DNA of 64,000 bases from JACADW01 sp963747985 (GTDB lineage Bacteria; Acidobacteriota; UBA6911), in contig CAVVHG010000006.1 in assembly GCA_963747985.1 (NCBI GenBank), positions 186,001 through 250,000 on the forward strand, written 5' to 3'. The notes beneath the pieces were generated by a model. That model had not been told where the DNA came from, ran no database searches, and worked only from the letters and a program-made list of their open reading frames with translations. The position numbers and the translations under genes are program-made. The first letter of the stretch is position 1; every line of letters starts with the position of its first letter. Positions 34,868 to 44,123 of the stretch are shown here, piece after piece.

Positions 34868-36340
34868 ATGATGGATGACGCCATATCGAGAAGGGAGCTG
34901 TTCAAAGCCGCGGGTGCAGGAATTGCCGTATCGGGACCTCTGTCAGCAATGGCCGAGCGTGTTTCAGCCGATACCTCGCTGACAGATCTCCTCCCGAAGA
35001 CGAAAGTCCGTATTGCCAAAGTCTATCTGGGGAGAACGACGCCGGGTTGGCCGCTTCCTCAATTGGACCTGGCTGCGGAGGTGCAGCGTTTCGAAGCGAA
35101 TATCGCGAGGCTCAGCGCGGAGCTCTCGGACATCGAATTCGTGGATGGCGGCCTGATCAGCAACGATCAGCAGCTTGCAGAGGCAAAGGCGAAGCTGGGT
35201 GATGTCACCGGCATCCTGGCCATTCATTTGAGCCTCGGGACCGGCGCATACATCAGAAACCTTCTTGAATCGAACCTGCCGGTGATGCTTTTCACCATGC
35301 CATACAGCGGGCACGAGTGGCACATCATTGCCTCCCTGCAGCGTGAGGGAAAGCGCATCGAGGTCCTGCCCAGCAGCAGGTACGAGGACCTGGCTGTGGC
35401 GGTGCGTCCCTTCCGGGCGCTGCAGCTGCTGAAGCAAGCGAGAATACTCCACATCAGCGAGGTGGAAGCGAACCCGGCATACACGCAGGCCATCAAAATC
35501 AAGTTCGGAACCGATATCAAGTCTCTCTACCTGCAGGACCTCCAGAAGGCTTACGACGGAGCCAGTCCGGATGAGGCCCGCGCGGATGCCGAGCGATGGA
35601 TTCGGGAGGCCAGGAAAGTGGTCGAACCCACCAATGAAGAGATCCTCAGAAGTTCACGCATGTACATCGCGCTGAGGAATCTTCTGGCTGAGAATCAGGC
35701 GGTGGCAGTCACGATAAACTGCCTCGGGATGGGCCTGATTGAAAAGGGGATGGGCTATCCCTGCTTGGGCTTTGTGCGATTGAACAACGCGGGGCTGGGA
35801 GGCGTCTGCGAGGCCGATCTGAAATCCACCGTGACCCACCTCATTTTCTCCGGCCTGGTTGGCCGCCCGGGGTTTGTGACCGATCCTGTCTTCGACCTGT
35901 CCAATGACACGATCATCCATGCGCATTGCGTTGCCGCGACTCAGATGCGAGGCCCTGGCGAGACGCCCGCGCCCTACATGATCCGCAGTCATCTTGAGGA
36001 CTACAAGGGCGCGTCGCTGCAGGTGAAGCTTCCCGTTGGTGAGAAGGTTACGATGGCGCGGTTGATCGGCACCGACTTGCTTCTGGTTTCGACCGGGGAT
36101 GCGGTGGACAGCCCGTTTGTCGAGCGAGGCTGCCGCACCAAGCTCACGACCCGGGTGCAGAATATCGACCGAATCCTGGAGAACTGGTCTTGCGGACTGC
36201 ACCGGGTGGTTTTCTACGGCGACCACACGCGCGACATCCAGCGGTTCGGCCGTTTTGCGCAGGTGCGCCTGTTACGCGAAGGCATTGACGAACTGCGCGA
36301 TGTCCCCGGCCTGGAGTGGGAACCCTCCGTCCACGCGTAA
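34868..36340 (+). CDS. L-fucose/L-arabinose isomerase-like protein with Tat-type leader
   Basis: 490 residues. GGAGGA sits six bases before the ATG at 34868. The N-terminus SRREL followed by a short hydrophobic stretch suggests twin-arginine export, which is unusual for an isomerase. The body resembles the fucose/arabinose isomerase fold family: a first domain with sugar-binding loops (VDGGLISNDQQLAEAK), a second around residues 260-320, and a C-terminal beta domain. A conserved cysteine lies in TINCLGMG and histidines in IIHAHCVAA. True catalytic activity is uncertain; many such homologues are uncharacterised. It follows the GH32 gene by 39 bases and may be co-transcribed. Confidence 0.7.
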   Translation: MMDDAISRRELFKAAGAGIAVSGPLSAMAERVSADTSLTDLLPKTKVRIAKVYLGRTTPGWPLPQLDLAAEVQRFEANIARLSAELSDIEFVDGGLISNDQQLAEAKAKLGDVTGILAIHLSLGTGAYIRNLLESNLPVMLFTMPYSGHEWHIIASLQREGKRIEVLPSSRYEDLAVAVRPFRALQLLKQARILHISEVEANPAYTQAIKIKFGTDIKSLYLQDLQKAYDGASPDEARADAERWIREARKVVEPTNEEILRSSRMYIALRNLLAENQAVAVTINCLGMGLIEKGMGYPCLGFVRLNNAGLGGVCEADLKSTVTHLIFSGLVGRPGFVTDPVFDLSNDTIIHAHCVAATQMRGPGETPAPYMIRSHLEDYKGASLQVKLPVGEKVTMARLIGTDLLLVSTGDAVDSPFVERGCRTKLTTRVQNIDRILENWSCGLHRVVFYGDHTRDIQRFGRFAQVRLLREGIDELRDVPGLEWEPSVHA

Positions 36341-36358
36341 CTGAATCGCTCCCGAGTA

Positions 36359-36381
36359 GGTCCGGTCTGCCAGACCGGACC
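36359..36381. terminator. Hairpin between convergent genes
   Basis: GGTCCGGTCTG (36359-36369) and its exact reverse complement (36371-36381) form a strong hairpin between the convergent stops at 36340 and 36391. A modestly T-rich stretch (AATCTTCTTT) follows on the plus strand. Confidence 0.6.
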
Positions 36382-36390
36382 AATCTTCTT

Positions 36391-38019
36391 TCACTGCCGC
36401 TCGAAATACGGCAGCCTGGCGATCGGGGCGTCGATCGTGATCGTGCGCCCCCCCTCGTATACAGTCCCATCATCTGCCTTCCACTTCCCCTGCGGCAGGA
36501 CGACCGATCTCCTGTTCTGGCCCTGGTTCACAACCGGGGCTACCAGGATCTTCGTTCCCAGCATGAACTCGTCGCCAATGGCGGAGTAGCCCTGGTTTGG
36601 GAAGTAGTATTCCAGCGGGGTCACGATCGGCTCGCCTGTCCGTGCTGCCTTCTCAGCGAGTTCCATGATGTAAGGGACGAAGCGTTGCCTGGTCTCGACG
36701 CACTTCTTGACCGCCTCGAGCCTTGTCTTGTCGAGCACACGCCATGGGGCGGCGGAGAATTGCATCATCGGCATCAGAGCCTGGCACTGCGCCGAACGGA
36801 CGACCAGATCCTGGTCGTAGGATTTCAGATTCAGGAACGAGACGTAATCCCCTCCGCCGATCAGATCGGGGCAGGTGAACCAGTATCCCATGAGCGATTC
36901 CATGAACGTGTGCGGGACCAGTTTGCGCAGGTCTTCCCACGTGTGGAACTTATCCCTCAGGCGTTCCACGAGTGGTTGGCCGCCCATCTTCCACATCGCG
37001 CGGAACTCGTTCAGGGGGTAATTCACGCCGATCTTGCCGAAGAGCTCGGTCTGATCGTTCGGCAGCACTCCGACGTAGGAAACCGCGTCCTCCGGATAGT
37101 ATTCGGTGTCGCCTGCATCGAACTTGAAGCCGTCGATCCCGTACCTGGTCTGCAGATTCGCCAGCTGCGCCCTGAACCACTCAACGGCCGCCGGGTTCGA
37201 GAAATCCAGCACGACGCTGTAACCGTCCCACCATTCGATGATCGCGGGCTTGGTCGCGTCCTTCCATGAGGCGGCAGTGCCGGGCTTGCCCTGCATCAGG
37301 AACAGCTTCTGTTCGATCAGTTGCCGGTACTCTGCCGAATCGGGACTGACGAAGGGACATACCCAGAGCATCACCTTGAACCCCAGCCCGTGCAGTTCGT
37401 CGACCATGCGTTTGGGGTCCGGGAAACGCTCCGTCTTGAACTCGAAGTTGCCGTAATACCGCTGCCAGTTGGCATCGATCATCAGCACGCCGGCAGGAAA
37501 CCCGTTGTCGACGATTGCGTGCGCGTACTTCAGGATGTCGGCCTGGTTCTGGTTGTAGACCAGCTCGATCCAGGTGTTGAACTGGGGGCGCGTGAACAGC
37601 AACGGATCCGGCATTTTGCCGCTCGCAGGGAAGAACTTGCTCGAGGCTGCGCGGCAGGCTTCCGCAAGTGAACTCCCGGCCTTCTCCGCCACGACAGGTC
37701 CGCGGGCGGCGCTGATAGTCAGTCTGCCGTCGCGAAATTCGAAACGGTAGGGCTTTTCGCTCCAGACATACCGTCCCCTGCTCGACACCAGCAGCGGCGC
37801 GCATTGATTGCCGAAGCTGGAGCCGTACAGGTCGATCGAATAGGGTTGCGATCCAAAGGGCATCTTGTGCCCTTCGTTGACGGCCCCACCCCACCACACC
37901 TCTCCGGGTTCGAGTCTGATGACAGTTGTCTCGCCCGTTACTTGCCCGGACAGTGCCACACCGTGAGGGAAACAAAGAGATGCCAATGCGAGAGCAGTGG
38001 TTAAGCCGAGGGTCTTCAT
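36391..38019 (-). CDS. GH31 glycoside hydrolase, secreted
   Basis: 542 residues from the ATG at 38019, which has GGAGGCG and opens a signal peptide (LGLTTALALASLCF). An N-terminal beta domain precedes the (beta/alpha)8 barrel. GH31 landmarks are FKVMLWVCPFVSPDS, GIDGFKFDAGDTEYY with the nucleophile Asp near residue 301, and TCPDLIGGGDY in the region of the acid/base Asp. The family contains alpha-glucosidases, alpha-xylosidases and sulfoquinovosidases; specificity is not resolved. The gene probably contributes to glycan degradation in the periplasm together with the GH32 and GH29 enzymes. Confidence 0.9.
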   Translation of the reverse strand: MKTLGLTTALALASLCFPHGVALSGQVTGETTVIRLEPGEVWWGGAVNEGHKMPFGSQPYSIDLYGSSFGNQCAPLLVSSRGRYVWSEKPYRFEFRDGRLTISAARGPVVAEKAGSSLAEACRAASSKFFPASGKMPDPLLFTRPQFNTWIELVYNQNQADILKYAHAIVDNGFPAGVLMIDANWQRYYGNFEFKTERFPDPKRMVDELHGLGFKVMLWVCPFVSPDSAEYRQLIEQKLFLMQGKPGTAASWKDATKPAIIEWWDGYSVVLDFSNPAAVEWFRAQLANLQTRYGIDGFKFDAGDTEYYPEDAVSYVGVLPNDQTELFGKIGVNYPLNEFRAMWKMGGQPLVERLRDKFHTWEDLRKLVPHTFMESLMGYWFTCPDLIGGGDYVSFLNLKSYDQDLVVRSAQCQALMPMMQFSAAPWRVLDKTRLEAVKKCVETRQRFVPYIMELAEKAARTGEPIVTPLEYYFPNQGYSAIGDEFMLGTKILVAPVVNQGQNRRSVVLPQGKWKADDGTVYEGGRTITIDAPIARLPYFERQ

Positions 38020-38179
38020 GCACACGCCTCCAGGTCGCATCGCAGATGTTACCGCGCCATTCTCCCGGAAATCGGCGCCCGAGTTCACCAGACTCCTGGG
38101 CTCTGGTCTCTGCGATGGAAAGATCGTCGAGCCTCTCAAGTGGTGAGTTGAAGCTCAGCCACCCGAACACCAATCCCGG

Positions 38180-39034
38180 TCAGTACCCCTTCGGTCTCCA
38201 GGCTGCGGTGAGGTTATTGATTGAAAAGCCCGGAGCCACCTCGCCGGTCGTTGCATAGCGATACAGGGCAGCAACGAATATGCCATGTGTCGCCGAATTC
38301 ACCACGGAAATCAGCAGGATGTAGATTACGAACCAGCCGAGTCCAACGATGAGTCCCGCCTGGCCTCCGAGAGCGTAGCCCGCTAACGGCATCAGGAGCC
38401 CGGGAAGCGTTAGCAGGAAGAAGATCAGGCCGAAGCTGAATCCGCCCACCACCTGTTCGCCCCATGTCTTGCGGAAGAGCTCGGCGGACCGGCTCAGCGC
38501 TTCGAAGGGACTCAGTTCTTCAAAGGCGAGGATCGGGACCACGAGGAAGCTCGCCAGAGTCCATGCCAGGCCGATCAGGCCGGCAACCAGCTTGCCGATC
38601 AGGGAGGACCTGCCCTCGATCATCTTCAATATCATGCCTACCGTGGCTGCCAGGAAAGCCCACTGGAAGACGACCCACTTCCGGGCCCACGCAAGCCGCA
38701 GCCCGTCCCGGAGCGTCGGGTCGCCTCCCTGGAGCCGGATCGTCGCTGCGCCGACCAGGGCCGTATTGAAGAACACGATCACGAAATAGTTCACCAGGTA
38801 GAAGACGAAACATGCGCCGAACAAAAATCCCTGCGACGGCTGCCACCGGCCTCCGGCGTCGATTATCGGTCTTATGGCCGGGTAAAAAAAAGCGCCACCC
38901 CCCACGGCGACAACCGCCGTGACTAACACGCAGGATATGGCCGATAGTACGGGCAACCACATCAGCTCGGTGTCGGCCATGAGAACCTGAAAACTCTGTT
39001 TGATCAGTTCCCAACTGTTGGAGAGCTTACCCAT
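38180..39034 (-). CDS. DUF6159-like integral membrane protein
   Basis: 284 residues. The ATG at 39034 has AAAGGATG about seven bases upstream and is preferred over 39043, whose AAGG touches the start. About six hydrophobic helices are visible (SAISCVLVTAVVAVGG, LFGACFVFYLVNYFVIVFF, a long C-terminal pair). The overall layout (amphipathic N-terminus, paired helices, GGFSFGLIFFLLTLPG) resembles the DUF6159 family of uncharacterised inner-membrane proteins. No catalytic motif is seen. It is divergent from the Gfo/Idh gene at 39264. Confidence 0.7.
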   Translation of the reverse strand: MGKLSNSWELIKQSFQVLMADTELMWLPVLSAISCVLVTAVVAVGGGAFFYPAIRPIIDAGGRWQPSQGFLFGACFVFYLVNYFVIVFFNTALVGAATIRLQGGDPTLRDGLRLAWARKWVVFQWAFLAATVGMILKMIEGRSSLIGKLVAGLIGLAWTLASFLVVPILAFEELSPFEALSRSAELFRKTWGEQVVGGFSFGLIFFLLTLPGLLMPLAGYALGGQAGLIVGLGWFVIYILLISVVNSATHGIFVAALYRYATTGEVAPGFSINNLTAAWRPKGY

Positions 39035-39090
39035 TTGGCCCATCCTTTCGACCTATGACGGTTGCATCGAGACTACTGCCCGGTGATGAA

Positions 39091-39096
39091 TATAAT
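39091..39096 (+). promoter_or_regulatory. -10 element for the 39264 operon
   Basis: A perfect TATAAT lies 168 bases before the ATG of the Gfo/Idh gene. No good -35 at the usual spacing was found (TTGCAT is 23 bases away). The leader contains a GTCCGCGC/GCGCGGAC palindrome near 39190-39212. Confidence 0.4.
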
Positions 39097-39263
39097 ACAA
39101 GGCCCTCCATCCGGCTATTCGGCACGCGGAACATCAAGTCTCGGGGGATTGGAACCGGCCAAGTGGACGCGCTGCGCCGCGGCGTACAATGTCCGCGCTG
39201 GCGGCGCGGACGCGCTCCGATTCCAGTTTCCCCGCCGCTCGGCTCCGCGCTAAGATGGAACCC

Positions 39264-40280
39264 ATGAAAACTGGCGTGATTGGACTCGGATTCATGGGCA
39301 GTACGCATCTCCAGGCGATCGCCAAGATCCCTCAGGCGAAGCTGATCGCAGTGATGGACCAGGATGAGGTCAGGCTTTCGGGCGATCTCAGTTCGATACA
39401 GGGAAATCTCGGCGGGCCCGGTCTGCAAATGGACTTCTCCGCCATCAGGAAATACCGGTCCGTGGATGCGATCCTGGCGGACCCGGATGTCGAAGCGATC
39501 GATATCTGCCTGCCCACGTTTCTTCACAAGGCAGTGGCCATCCAGGCCCTGAGAGCTGGAAAGCACGTGCTTTGCGAAAAGCCCATGGCTTTGAGCGGGG
39601 ACGAAGCCGACGCGATGATCGCCGAAGCCGAGAGCGCCGGACGAGTACTCATGGTTGCCCAGGTGCTCCGTTTCTTTCCTGCGTACTGTGAGCTGTCGCG
39701 GCTGGTCAGGTCGGGTGCGCTCGGACAGATTCGCTCGGCCCTGTTCCGGCGCAGGACCGCCGTCCCGGCCTGGGGCCCGTGGGAAATGGACAGGAAGAAG
39801 AGCGGCGGCGGGGCTTTCGACCTCCTGGTTCATGACGTGGATCAATGCCTTCATCTCTTCGGTGTGCCCGAGACGGTCGCTTCGACCGGGCACGACGACA
39901 TGGCAAACGGCATCGACATCGTCAGCTCGGAGTTCCACTATCCGTCGGTCGCGCAAGTGACCGTGACGGGGGGCTGGTTCCATCGGGGCGAGTATCCGTT
40001 TTCCATGGAATTCACTGTGATGGGCGACCGCGGCGTCGTTGAATACAGCTCTGCGGGCCGGCCGGTGACGGTCTACTGGGCTGACGGCCGCAAGGAGCTG
40101 CTCCACCCGGAAGAGAAGGATGGCTACCAGGCGGAAATTGAGTACTTCCAGGAATGTTGCCGGCTGCGGCGCAGGCCGGAAGCGTGCCTGCCCGAGGAAT
40201 CCTCGCTGGCCGTCAAGCTGACGAAGCTCATGGTGGACGCCCGTGAAAAGAAAGGGGAGATGGTGAAATGCCGGTTCTGA
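39264..40280 (+). CDS. Gfo/Idh/MocA oxidoreductase, cytoplasmic
   Basis: 338 residues from the ATG at 39264 with GGA six bases upstream; 39255 is an alternative. No export signal is present, unlike the two paralogues in the window. Rossmann fold GVIGLGFMGSTHLQ, the conserved CEKPMALS lysine region and GGGAFDLLVHDVDQC are intact. It should be an NAD(P)-dependent dehydrogenase acting on a sugar or inositol. It overlaps the isomerase/epimerase gene by 13 bases, so both are probably used in one catabolic route. Confidence 0.88.
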   Translation: MKTGVIGLGFMGSTHLQAIAKIPQAKLIAVMDQDEVRLSGDLSSIQGNLGGPGLQMDFSAIRKYRSVDAILADPDVEAIDICLPTFLHKAVAIQALRAGKHVLCEKPMALSGDEADAMIAEAESAGRVLMVAQVLRFFPAYCELSRLVRSGALGQIRSALFRRRTAVPAWGPWEMDRKKSGGGAFDLLVHDVDQCLHLFGVPETVASTGHDDMANGIDIVSSEFHYPSVAQVTVTGGWFHRGEYPFSMEFTVMGDRGVVEYSSAGRPVTVYWADGRKELLHPEEKDGYQAEIEYFQECCRLRRRPEACLPEESSLAVKLTKLMVDAREKKGEMVKCRF

Positions 40281-41137
40281 GAGAGCTCGAGATCGGTCTG
40301 ATGTTCTGGGGAGAGAAGAATCCGCGCCTCGCCGTGCGCGGTGTGAAGTCCCTCGGGCTGCGTTGCGGTCAGCTGGGCATCGCCGGGCACGTGCGCATCG
40401 ACGAGGTCCTGCCCCTCTGGAAGGCGGCCCTGGCGGAAGAGGATTTCGCGATCACGACGGTCTTCGCTGCATATGAAGGGGAGAGCTACGCCGATATTCC
40501 GACCGTGCAAAGGACGGTCGGGTTCATTCCCCGAGAGACTCGTGCCGCACGCGAGGAGCGAACACGGAAGGTGATTGATCTGGCGGCTGAACTGGGCGTG
40601 CCGGGCTTTGCCTGCCATATCGGCTTTGTCCCGGAGCACGTGTCCGACCCGGATTATGTGGCCGTCCGCGAGATAGTCCGGCGTCTGTGCGATTACGCTG
40701 CCCGGCACCGGATGACCGTTGCGCTCGAGACCGGCCAGGAGCCGGCGCACGTGATGAAGGCCTTCATCCAGGATGTAGGTCGCGAGAATCTGCGCATCAA
40801 TTTCGATCCTGCCAACCTGATTCTCTACGGCACAGGCGATCCTATCGGGGCGCTGGGTGTGCTCGCGCCGTGGTTGATATCGGTTCATGTCAAGGACGGC
40901 GTCTGGCCCTCCCCGGACAAGCCCGGCTCGCTCGGTTCGGAAATGCCGCTGGGTGAAGGTGCGGTAGGGATCGACCGTTTCGTTGCGAAGCTCAAAGAGG
41001 TCGGTTACAAGGGGCCTCTGACCATCGAGCGGGAAGTCTCACTGGAGCAGGCCATGGACGACCGCCACAAGGAGGGCCTCTCCCACCTGGCGGACATCCG
41101 AAACGCAATCAGCCTGCTCGAGAAACTGAGGGCTTAG
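40268..41137 (+). CDS. Sugar phosphate isomerase/epimerase
   Basis: 289 residues, TIM-barrel protein of the AP-endonuclease-2/xylose isomerase-like family. Metal-binding residues lie in ALETGQEP, INFDPANLILYG, SVHVKDG and LTIEREVS. Translation starts inside the end of the Gfo/Idh gene (GGGGAGATGGTGAA precedes it), showing tight coupling. The pair probably performs oxidation and isomerisation of the same sugar. The gene ends at 41137, overlapping by four bases with the end of the convergent aminotransferase. Confidence 0.85.
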   Translation: MPVLRELEIGLMFWGEKNPRLAVRGVKSLGLRCGQLGIAGHVRIDEVLPLWKAALAEEDFAITTVFAAYEGESYADIPTVQRTVGFIPRETRAAREERTRKVIDLAAELGVPGFACHIGFVPEHVSDPDYVAVREIVRRLCDYAARHRMTVALETGQEPAHVMKAFIQDVGRENLRINFDPANLILYGTGDPIGALGVLAPWLISVHVKDGVWPSPDKPGSLGSEMPLGEGAVGIDRFVAKLKEVGYKGPLTIEREVSLEQAMDDRHKEGLSHLADIRNAISLLEKLRA

Positions 41138-42423
41138 GATTTCTTCTTCGCGTAAGCCTTGATCACTTTCGTAAGAGCCGAGGCAATCTGCTGCATATCC
41201 TCCTCGTCAAAGGTCGGATATGCAAAGCAGGTGAAGGTGTGCGATTCGTGCCAGAGCGAGTTCGGCACCTCGACTCTGCTGTAGTCGACGCTGGCCCTGT
41301 CGGTATATTCGGCAGACTTGAACGGGAAACCCGACCTGCCGTACGAGTTGTACTCACGGAAAGCGCGCTCGGTGTGGCACTGCGGCCAGAAGACTTTCCA
41401 GCATGGCGCCCCTTCCGCCCCTGCGGCGTCGACAAATTCCCGGATGGTGCAGTCCATTTCCTCGATGTCGAGTGAAAAGGCCAGGACATACCAGCCGTTG
41501 CGCCGCTCCTCCGTGTCGACCGGGAAGAACTTCACCTGAGGCAACTCCCTGAGCGCATTGATGACGATGTACGCATTGCGCCGCCGCGTGGGCATGTTCC
41601 AGCTGTCCATCCGCTCCAGTTCGGCCAGGCCGATCGCGGACTGCATTTCGGTCATCCGGTAGTTCCAGCCGACCATGTTATGGATGTACGGGAGCTTCTG
41701 TTCCAGTTCCAGCAGGCTGAGGCGCTCCTGCACGTCGTAGCCGTGATCGCGGAAGCTGCGGGCGCGCCAGGCCAGTTCCTCGTCGTCGGTCGTTACCATG
41801 CCGCCTTCGCCACCCGTCGTGAAGGTCTTGTTCTGGCAGAAACTGCACCCTGCGATTTCCCCCAGCGTCCCTGTTTTCTTGCCCTTGTATGACCCGCCGA
41901 AGGCTTCGGCGTTGTCCTCGATCACGAATAGACCGTGCTTTGCTGCGAAGGCGCGGATCCGGTCCATGTCGCAGACATTGCCGTAGAGGTGGACCGGCAT
42001 GATGGCTCGCGTCCGCTTGTTGACGAGGCGCTCGGCCGACTCGACGCTGATGCAGTGGTCCTCGAGGTTGACATCGGCGAAACGCGGGATTGCCCCGGCC
42101 TGGACAACAGAGAAGCTGGTGGCAATGAAGGTATAGCTAGGGATGATCACTTCGTCGCCCGGTCCGATACCGAGAGCTGTCAGGGCTACATGCAGTGCGG
42201 CAGTGCCGTTGGATGTGCTGACGGCATAGCCGCTGCCCTGCCACGCCGCAAAACATTTCTCGAATTCCATACCCTTGCGGCCGGTCCAATAGTTTACCTT
42301 TCCCGTGCGCAGGACTCCCTCGACCTCCCTGATGGCTTTCTCGTCGAACATGGGCCAGCCCGTAAGCCTGCGCGTAACCGCTTTCGGACCGCCGTTGATT
42401 GCCAGTCTGTCGATGTCATTCAT
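41134..42423 (-). CDS. DegT/DnrJ/EryC1/StrS family PLP aminotransferase
   Basis: 429 residues. The family makes amino sugars or related compounds, often for surface polysaccharides or secondary metabolites. The PLP-binding Lys199 is in CSFCQNKTFTTGGEGG; SNGTAALHVAL and FVIEDNAEAFGG form other parts of the cofactor site. No other sugar-nucleotide genes adjoin it. It lies 52 bases downstream of the tRNA-Ser gene on the same strand. Confidence 0.9.
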   Translation of the reverse strand: MNDIDRLAINGGPKAVTRRLTGWPMFDEKAIREVEGVLRTGKVNYWTGRKGMEFEKCFAAWQGSGYAVSTSNGTAALHVALTALGIGPGDEVIIPSYTFIATSFSVVQAGAIPRFADVNLEDHCISVESAERLVNKRTRAIMPVHLYGNVCDMDRIRAFAAKHGLFVIEDNAEAFGGSYKGKKTGTLGEIAGCSFCQNKTFTTGGEGGMVTTDDEELAWRARSFRDHGYDVQERLSLLELEQKLPYIHNMVGWNYRMTEMQSAIGLAELERMDSWNMPTRRRNAYIVINALRELPQVKFFPVDTEERRNGWYVLAFSLDIEEMDCTIREFVDAAGAEGAPCWKVFWPQCHTERAFREYNSYGRSGFPFKSAEYTDRASVDYSRVEVPNSLWHESHTFTCFAYPTFDEEDMQQIASALTKVIKAYAKKKS

Positions 42424-42474
42424 CAGTGCGTTTCCTTTAAGAAACAGGAAGTGGAAGCTGAATCAGCGATTCTG

Positions 42475-42564
42475 TGGCGGAGGAAGTAGGATTCGAACCC
42501 ACGAGGGAGTTGCCCCCCTAACGGTTTTCAAGACCGCCGCCTTCAACCACTCGGCCATTCCTCC
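42475..42564 (-). tRNA. tRNA-Ser (anticodon UGA)
   Basis: Class II tRNA with a long variable arm. The acceptor stem GGAGGAA/TTCCTCC, the anticodon loop CTTGAAA (anticodon TGA, reading UCA), the T-loop GGTTCGAATCC and an encoded discriminator G plus CCA at the 3' end are all visible. It is not the selenocysteine tRNA, which would have anticodon UCA. Confidence 0.95.
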
Positions 42565-42659
42565 GCAGCGGCCATCGGTCGCCGATTGTACCATACAGGC
42601 GCGGCCGGCCGTCAGGCGCGTATCCCCCGCCGCCCCGTCGCGCGGCGATCGGAAGGCAA

Positions 42660-43361
42660 CTACATCTTCGGCTCGTGGACCGCCGCCAGTTCACGCCAGA
42701 TCTCAACCTCCGTCGTTTCGGCCGGCTGTTCTATCAACCGGGTCAGTCTGCTGATCGCCTGAATGTCCTCGCTGCCGGTGTCGGCCAGAACCTGCCGTTC
42801 CCGATAAAGTTCCTGGTAACGCAGATCCTCAACCAGCCGCACCACATGCGCCAGCTCATGCCCGAGGACCTCCGCGTAGCGCTCCTTCTTCGTTAAGCCT
42901 GCAAACGGGATGAAACCGTCGGCTCGCCGGGTTTGCTCCGACGAGACAGCCCGGTCGATCATCCCCAGATTGAGCCGGATCAATATCACCTCCTTCGGCG
43001 CACCTTCAGGGTGGAGTTCCATTCTGCAGACGCCGACCGCACAGAGGGTGGCCCGCTGAGTCGAGATTTCGATCTGAATCTCATAGCCGCCGGCGTCTGC
43101 CCGATGATACAGCTCGTACAGTGCCGGCCGCACCGGCCGCCCCTCACCGTCCTTTGCCAGGACAACGTCCAGGATCGATGCCCAGGCCTTGAGTTGCGAT
43201 TTTGTCAACCGATCTGTCTGAATCCCGGCCGCCTCTCCGGGAGCCAGGGTTCTCTGCGTGGTCCCGCCGGGGCGTTCGAACTCTTGAGCACCGGCCTTGG
43301 AAGAGGTCATCAGGATAGATGCGAACATCGCCGCCTGCCAGAACTTGCGTCGGATACCCAT
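42660..43361 (-). CDS. Secreted HExxH-motif protein, putative metalloprotease
   Basis: 233 residues with a signal peptide (FWQAAMFASILMTSSKAGA). The motif EVLGHELAHVVRL near residue 165 has the HExxH zinc signature, suggesting a metallopeptidase, though the third ligand is not clear. The preceding region contains an internal Cys pair (CAVGVC), possibly disulfide-bonded. The rest has no family I recognise. The gene is divergent from the ECF sigma factor across 186 bases and could share its regulation. Confidence 0.65.
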   Translation of the reverse strand: MGIRRKFWQAAMFASILMTSSKAGAQEFERPGGTTQRTLAPGEAAGIQTDRLTKSQLKAWASILDVVLAKDGEGRPVRPALYELYHRADAGGYEIQIEISTQRATLCAVGVCRMELHPEGAPKEVILIRLNLGMIDRAVSSEQTRRADGFIPFAGLTKKERYAEVLGHELAHVVRLVEDLRYQELYRERQVLADTGSEDIQAISRLTRLIEQPAETTEVEIWRELAAVHEPKM

Positions 43362-43455
43362 GGGGCCGCTCCTTCCGGGGCGGCGTCTTGCCGCCCTCGG
43401 CCTCTAATGGGCAAACCGGGCTCGGTTTTTTTATGGGTGTGCAGTAGCTGCAGGC

Positions 43456-43476
43456 AATTGGTGCCTGTCACCAATT
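43456..43476. repeat. Short palindrome upstream of ECF sigma gene
   Basis: AATTGGTG and CACCAATT form eight-base arms around CCTGT. It resembles REP-type palindromes that carry CTG/CAG-like centres, as does the larger one at 56948-56988. Alternatively it could be a regulator site for the gene at 43548. Confidence 0.4.
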
Positions 43477-43501
43477 CTCTGCAACTCAGCGAGATCGGTC
43501 G

Positions 43502-43507
43502 TATAAT
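43502..43507 (+). promoter_or_regulatory. -10 element for ECF sigma gene
   Basis: A perfect TATAAT lies 41 bases before the ATG at 43548. The sequence at -35 spacing (CTGCAA) is weak, which suggests dependence on an activator or another sigma factor. Confidence 0.45.
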
Positions 43508-43547
43508 CGCGTCAGTCTGAGCCTGGGGTTCCCTGGAGGATGCTTCC

Positions 43548-44123
43548 ATGACGGTACGCACGCCTCAGGAAGTCACACAGCTCCTGCTCGCCTGGCGTGA
43601 CGGAGATGCTGCAGCCCTCGACCAACTCATGCCCCTCGTTTACAGAGAGCTGCACCGGTTGGCGCACCATTACATGCTGGGGGAAAGACGCGGGCATCTC
43701 CTGCAGACATCGGCGCTGGTCAATGAGGCGTACCTGCAATTGATCGATGCCAAGGGGATCCAGTGGCAGGACCGCGCTCACTTTTTCGCAATATCGGCGA
43801 CCCTGATGCGCCAGATCCTGGTCCACTTCGCGCGCTCGCGCGACGCGCAGAAACGGGGCGGGCAGTATCGCCAGGTCTCCCTGGAGGAGAGTCTCATCAT
43901 GGCGCCGCATGGAGACGCGGATCTGCTCGAACTCGACGACGCGCTCACGGCACTCGCTGAGATCGATCCGAGGAAGGCGAAGGTCGTGGAACTGCGCTTC
44001 TTTGGCGGGCTGAGCCTGGAAGAGACCGCGGAGGTCCTGAAGTCGTCCGTGAACATCGTGTGGCGGGACTGGGACATGGCGAAATCCTGGCTGTACAGGG
44101 AAATGAGACACGGGGCGAAGTGA
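43548..44123 (+). CDS. ECF sigma factor, TIGR02999-like
   Basis: 191 residues. Region 2 (LMPLVYRELHRLAHHYM to RAHFFAISATLMRQILVHFAR) and region 4 (KVVELRFFGGLSLEETAEVLKSS with the recognition helix) are complete. CTGGAGGA precedes the ATG by several bases. It is about the same size and organisation as the sigma factor at 30788. The stop overlaps the ATG of a truncated kinase gene (TGATG), the standard arrangement for this sigma group, whose partner kinase is therefore missing here. Confidence 0.92.
   Translation: MTVRTPQEVTQLLLAWRDGDAAALDQLMPLVYRELHRLAHHYMLGERRGHLLQTSALVNEAYLQLIDAKGIQWQDRAHFFAISATLMRQILVHFARSRDAQKRGGQYRQVSLEESLIMAPHGDADLLELDDALTALAEIDPRKAKVVELRFFGGLSLEETAEVLKSSVNIVWRDWDMAKSWLYREMRHGAK

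Noticed and set aside
42475..42564. The tRNA as a selenocysteine tRNA supporting the Sec hypothesis
   Set aside because: The anticodon is UGA (reads UCA serine codons), not UCA, and the acceptor stem has the normal seven pairs.
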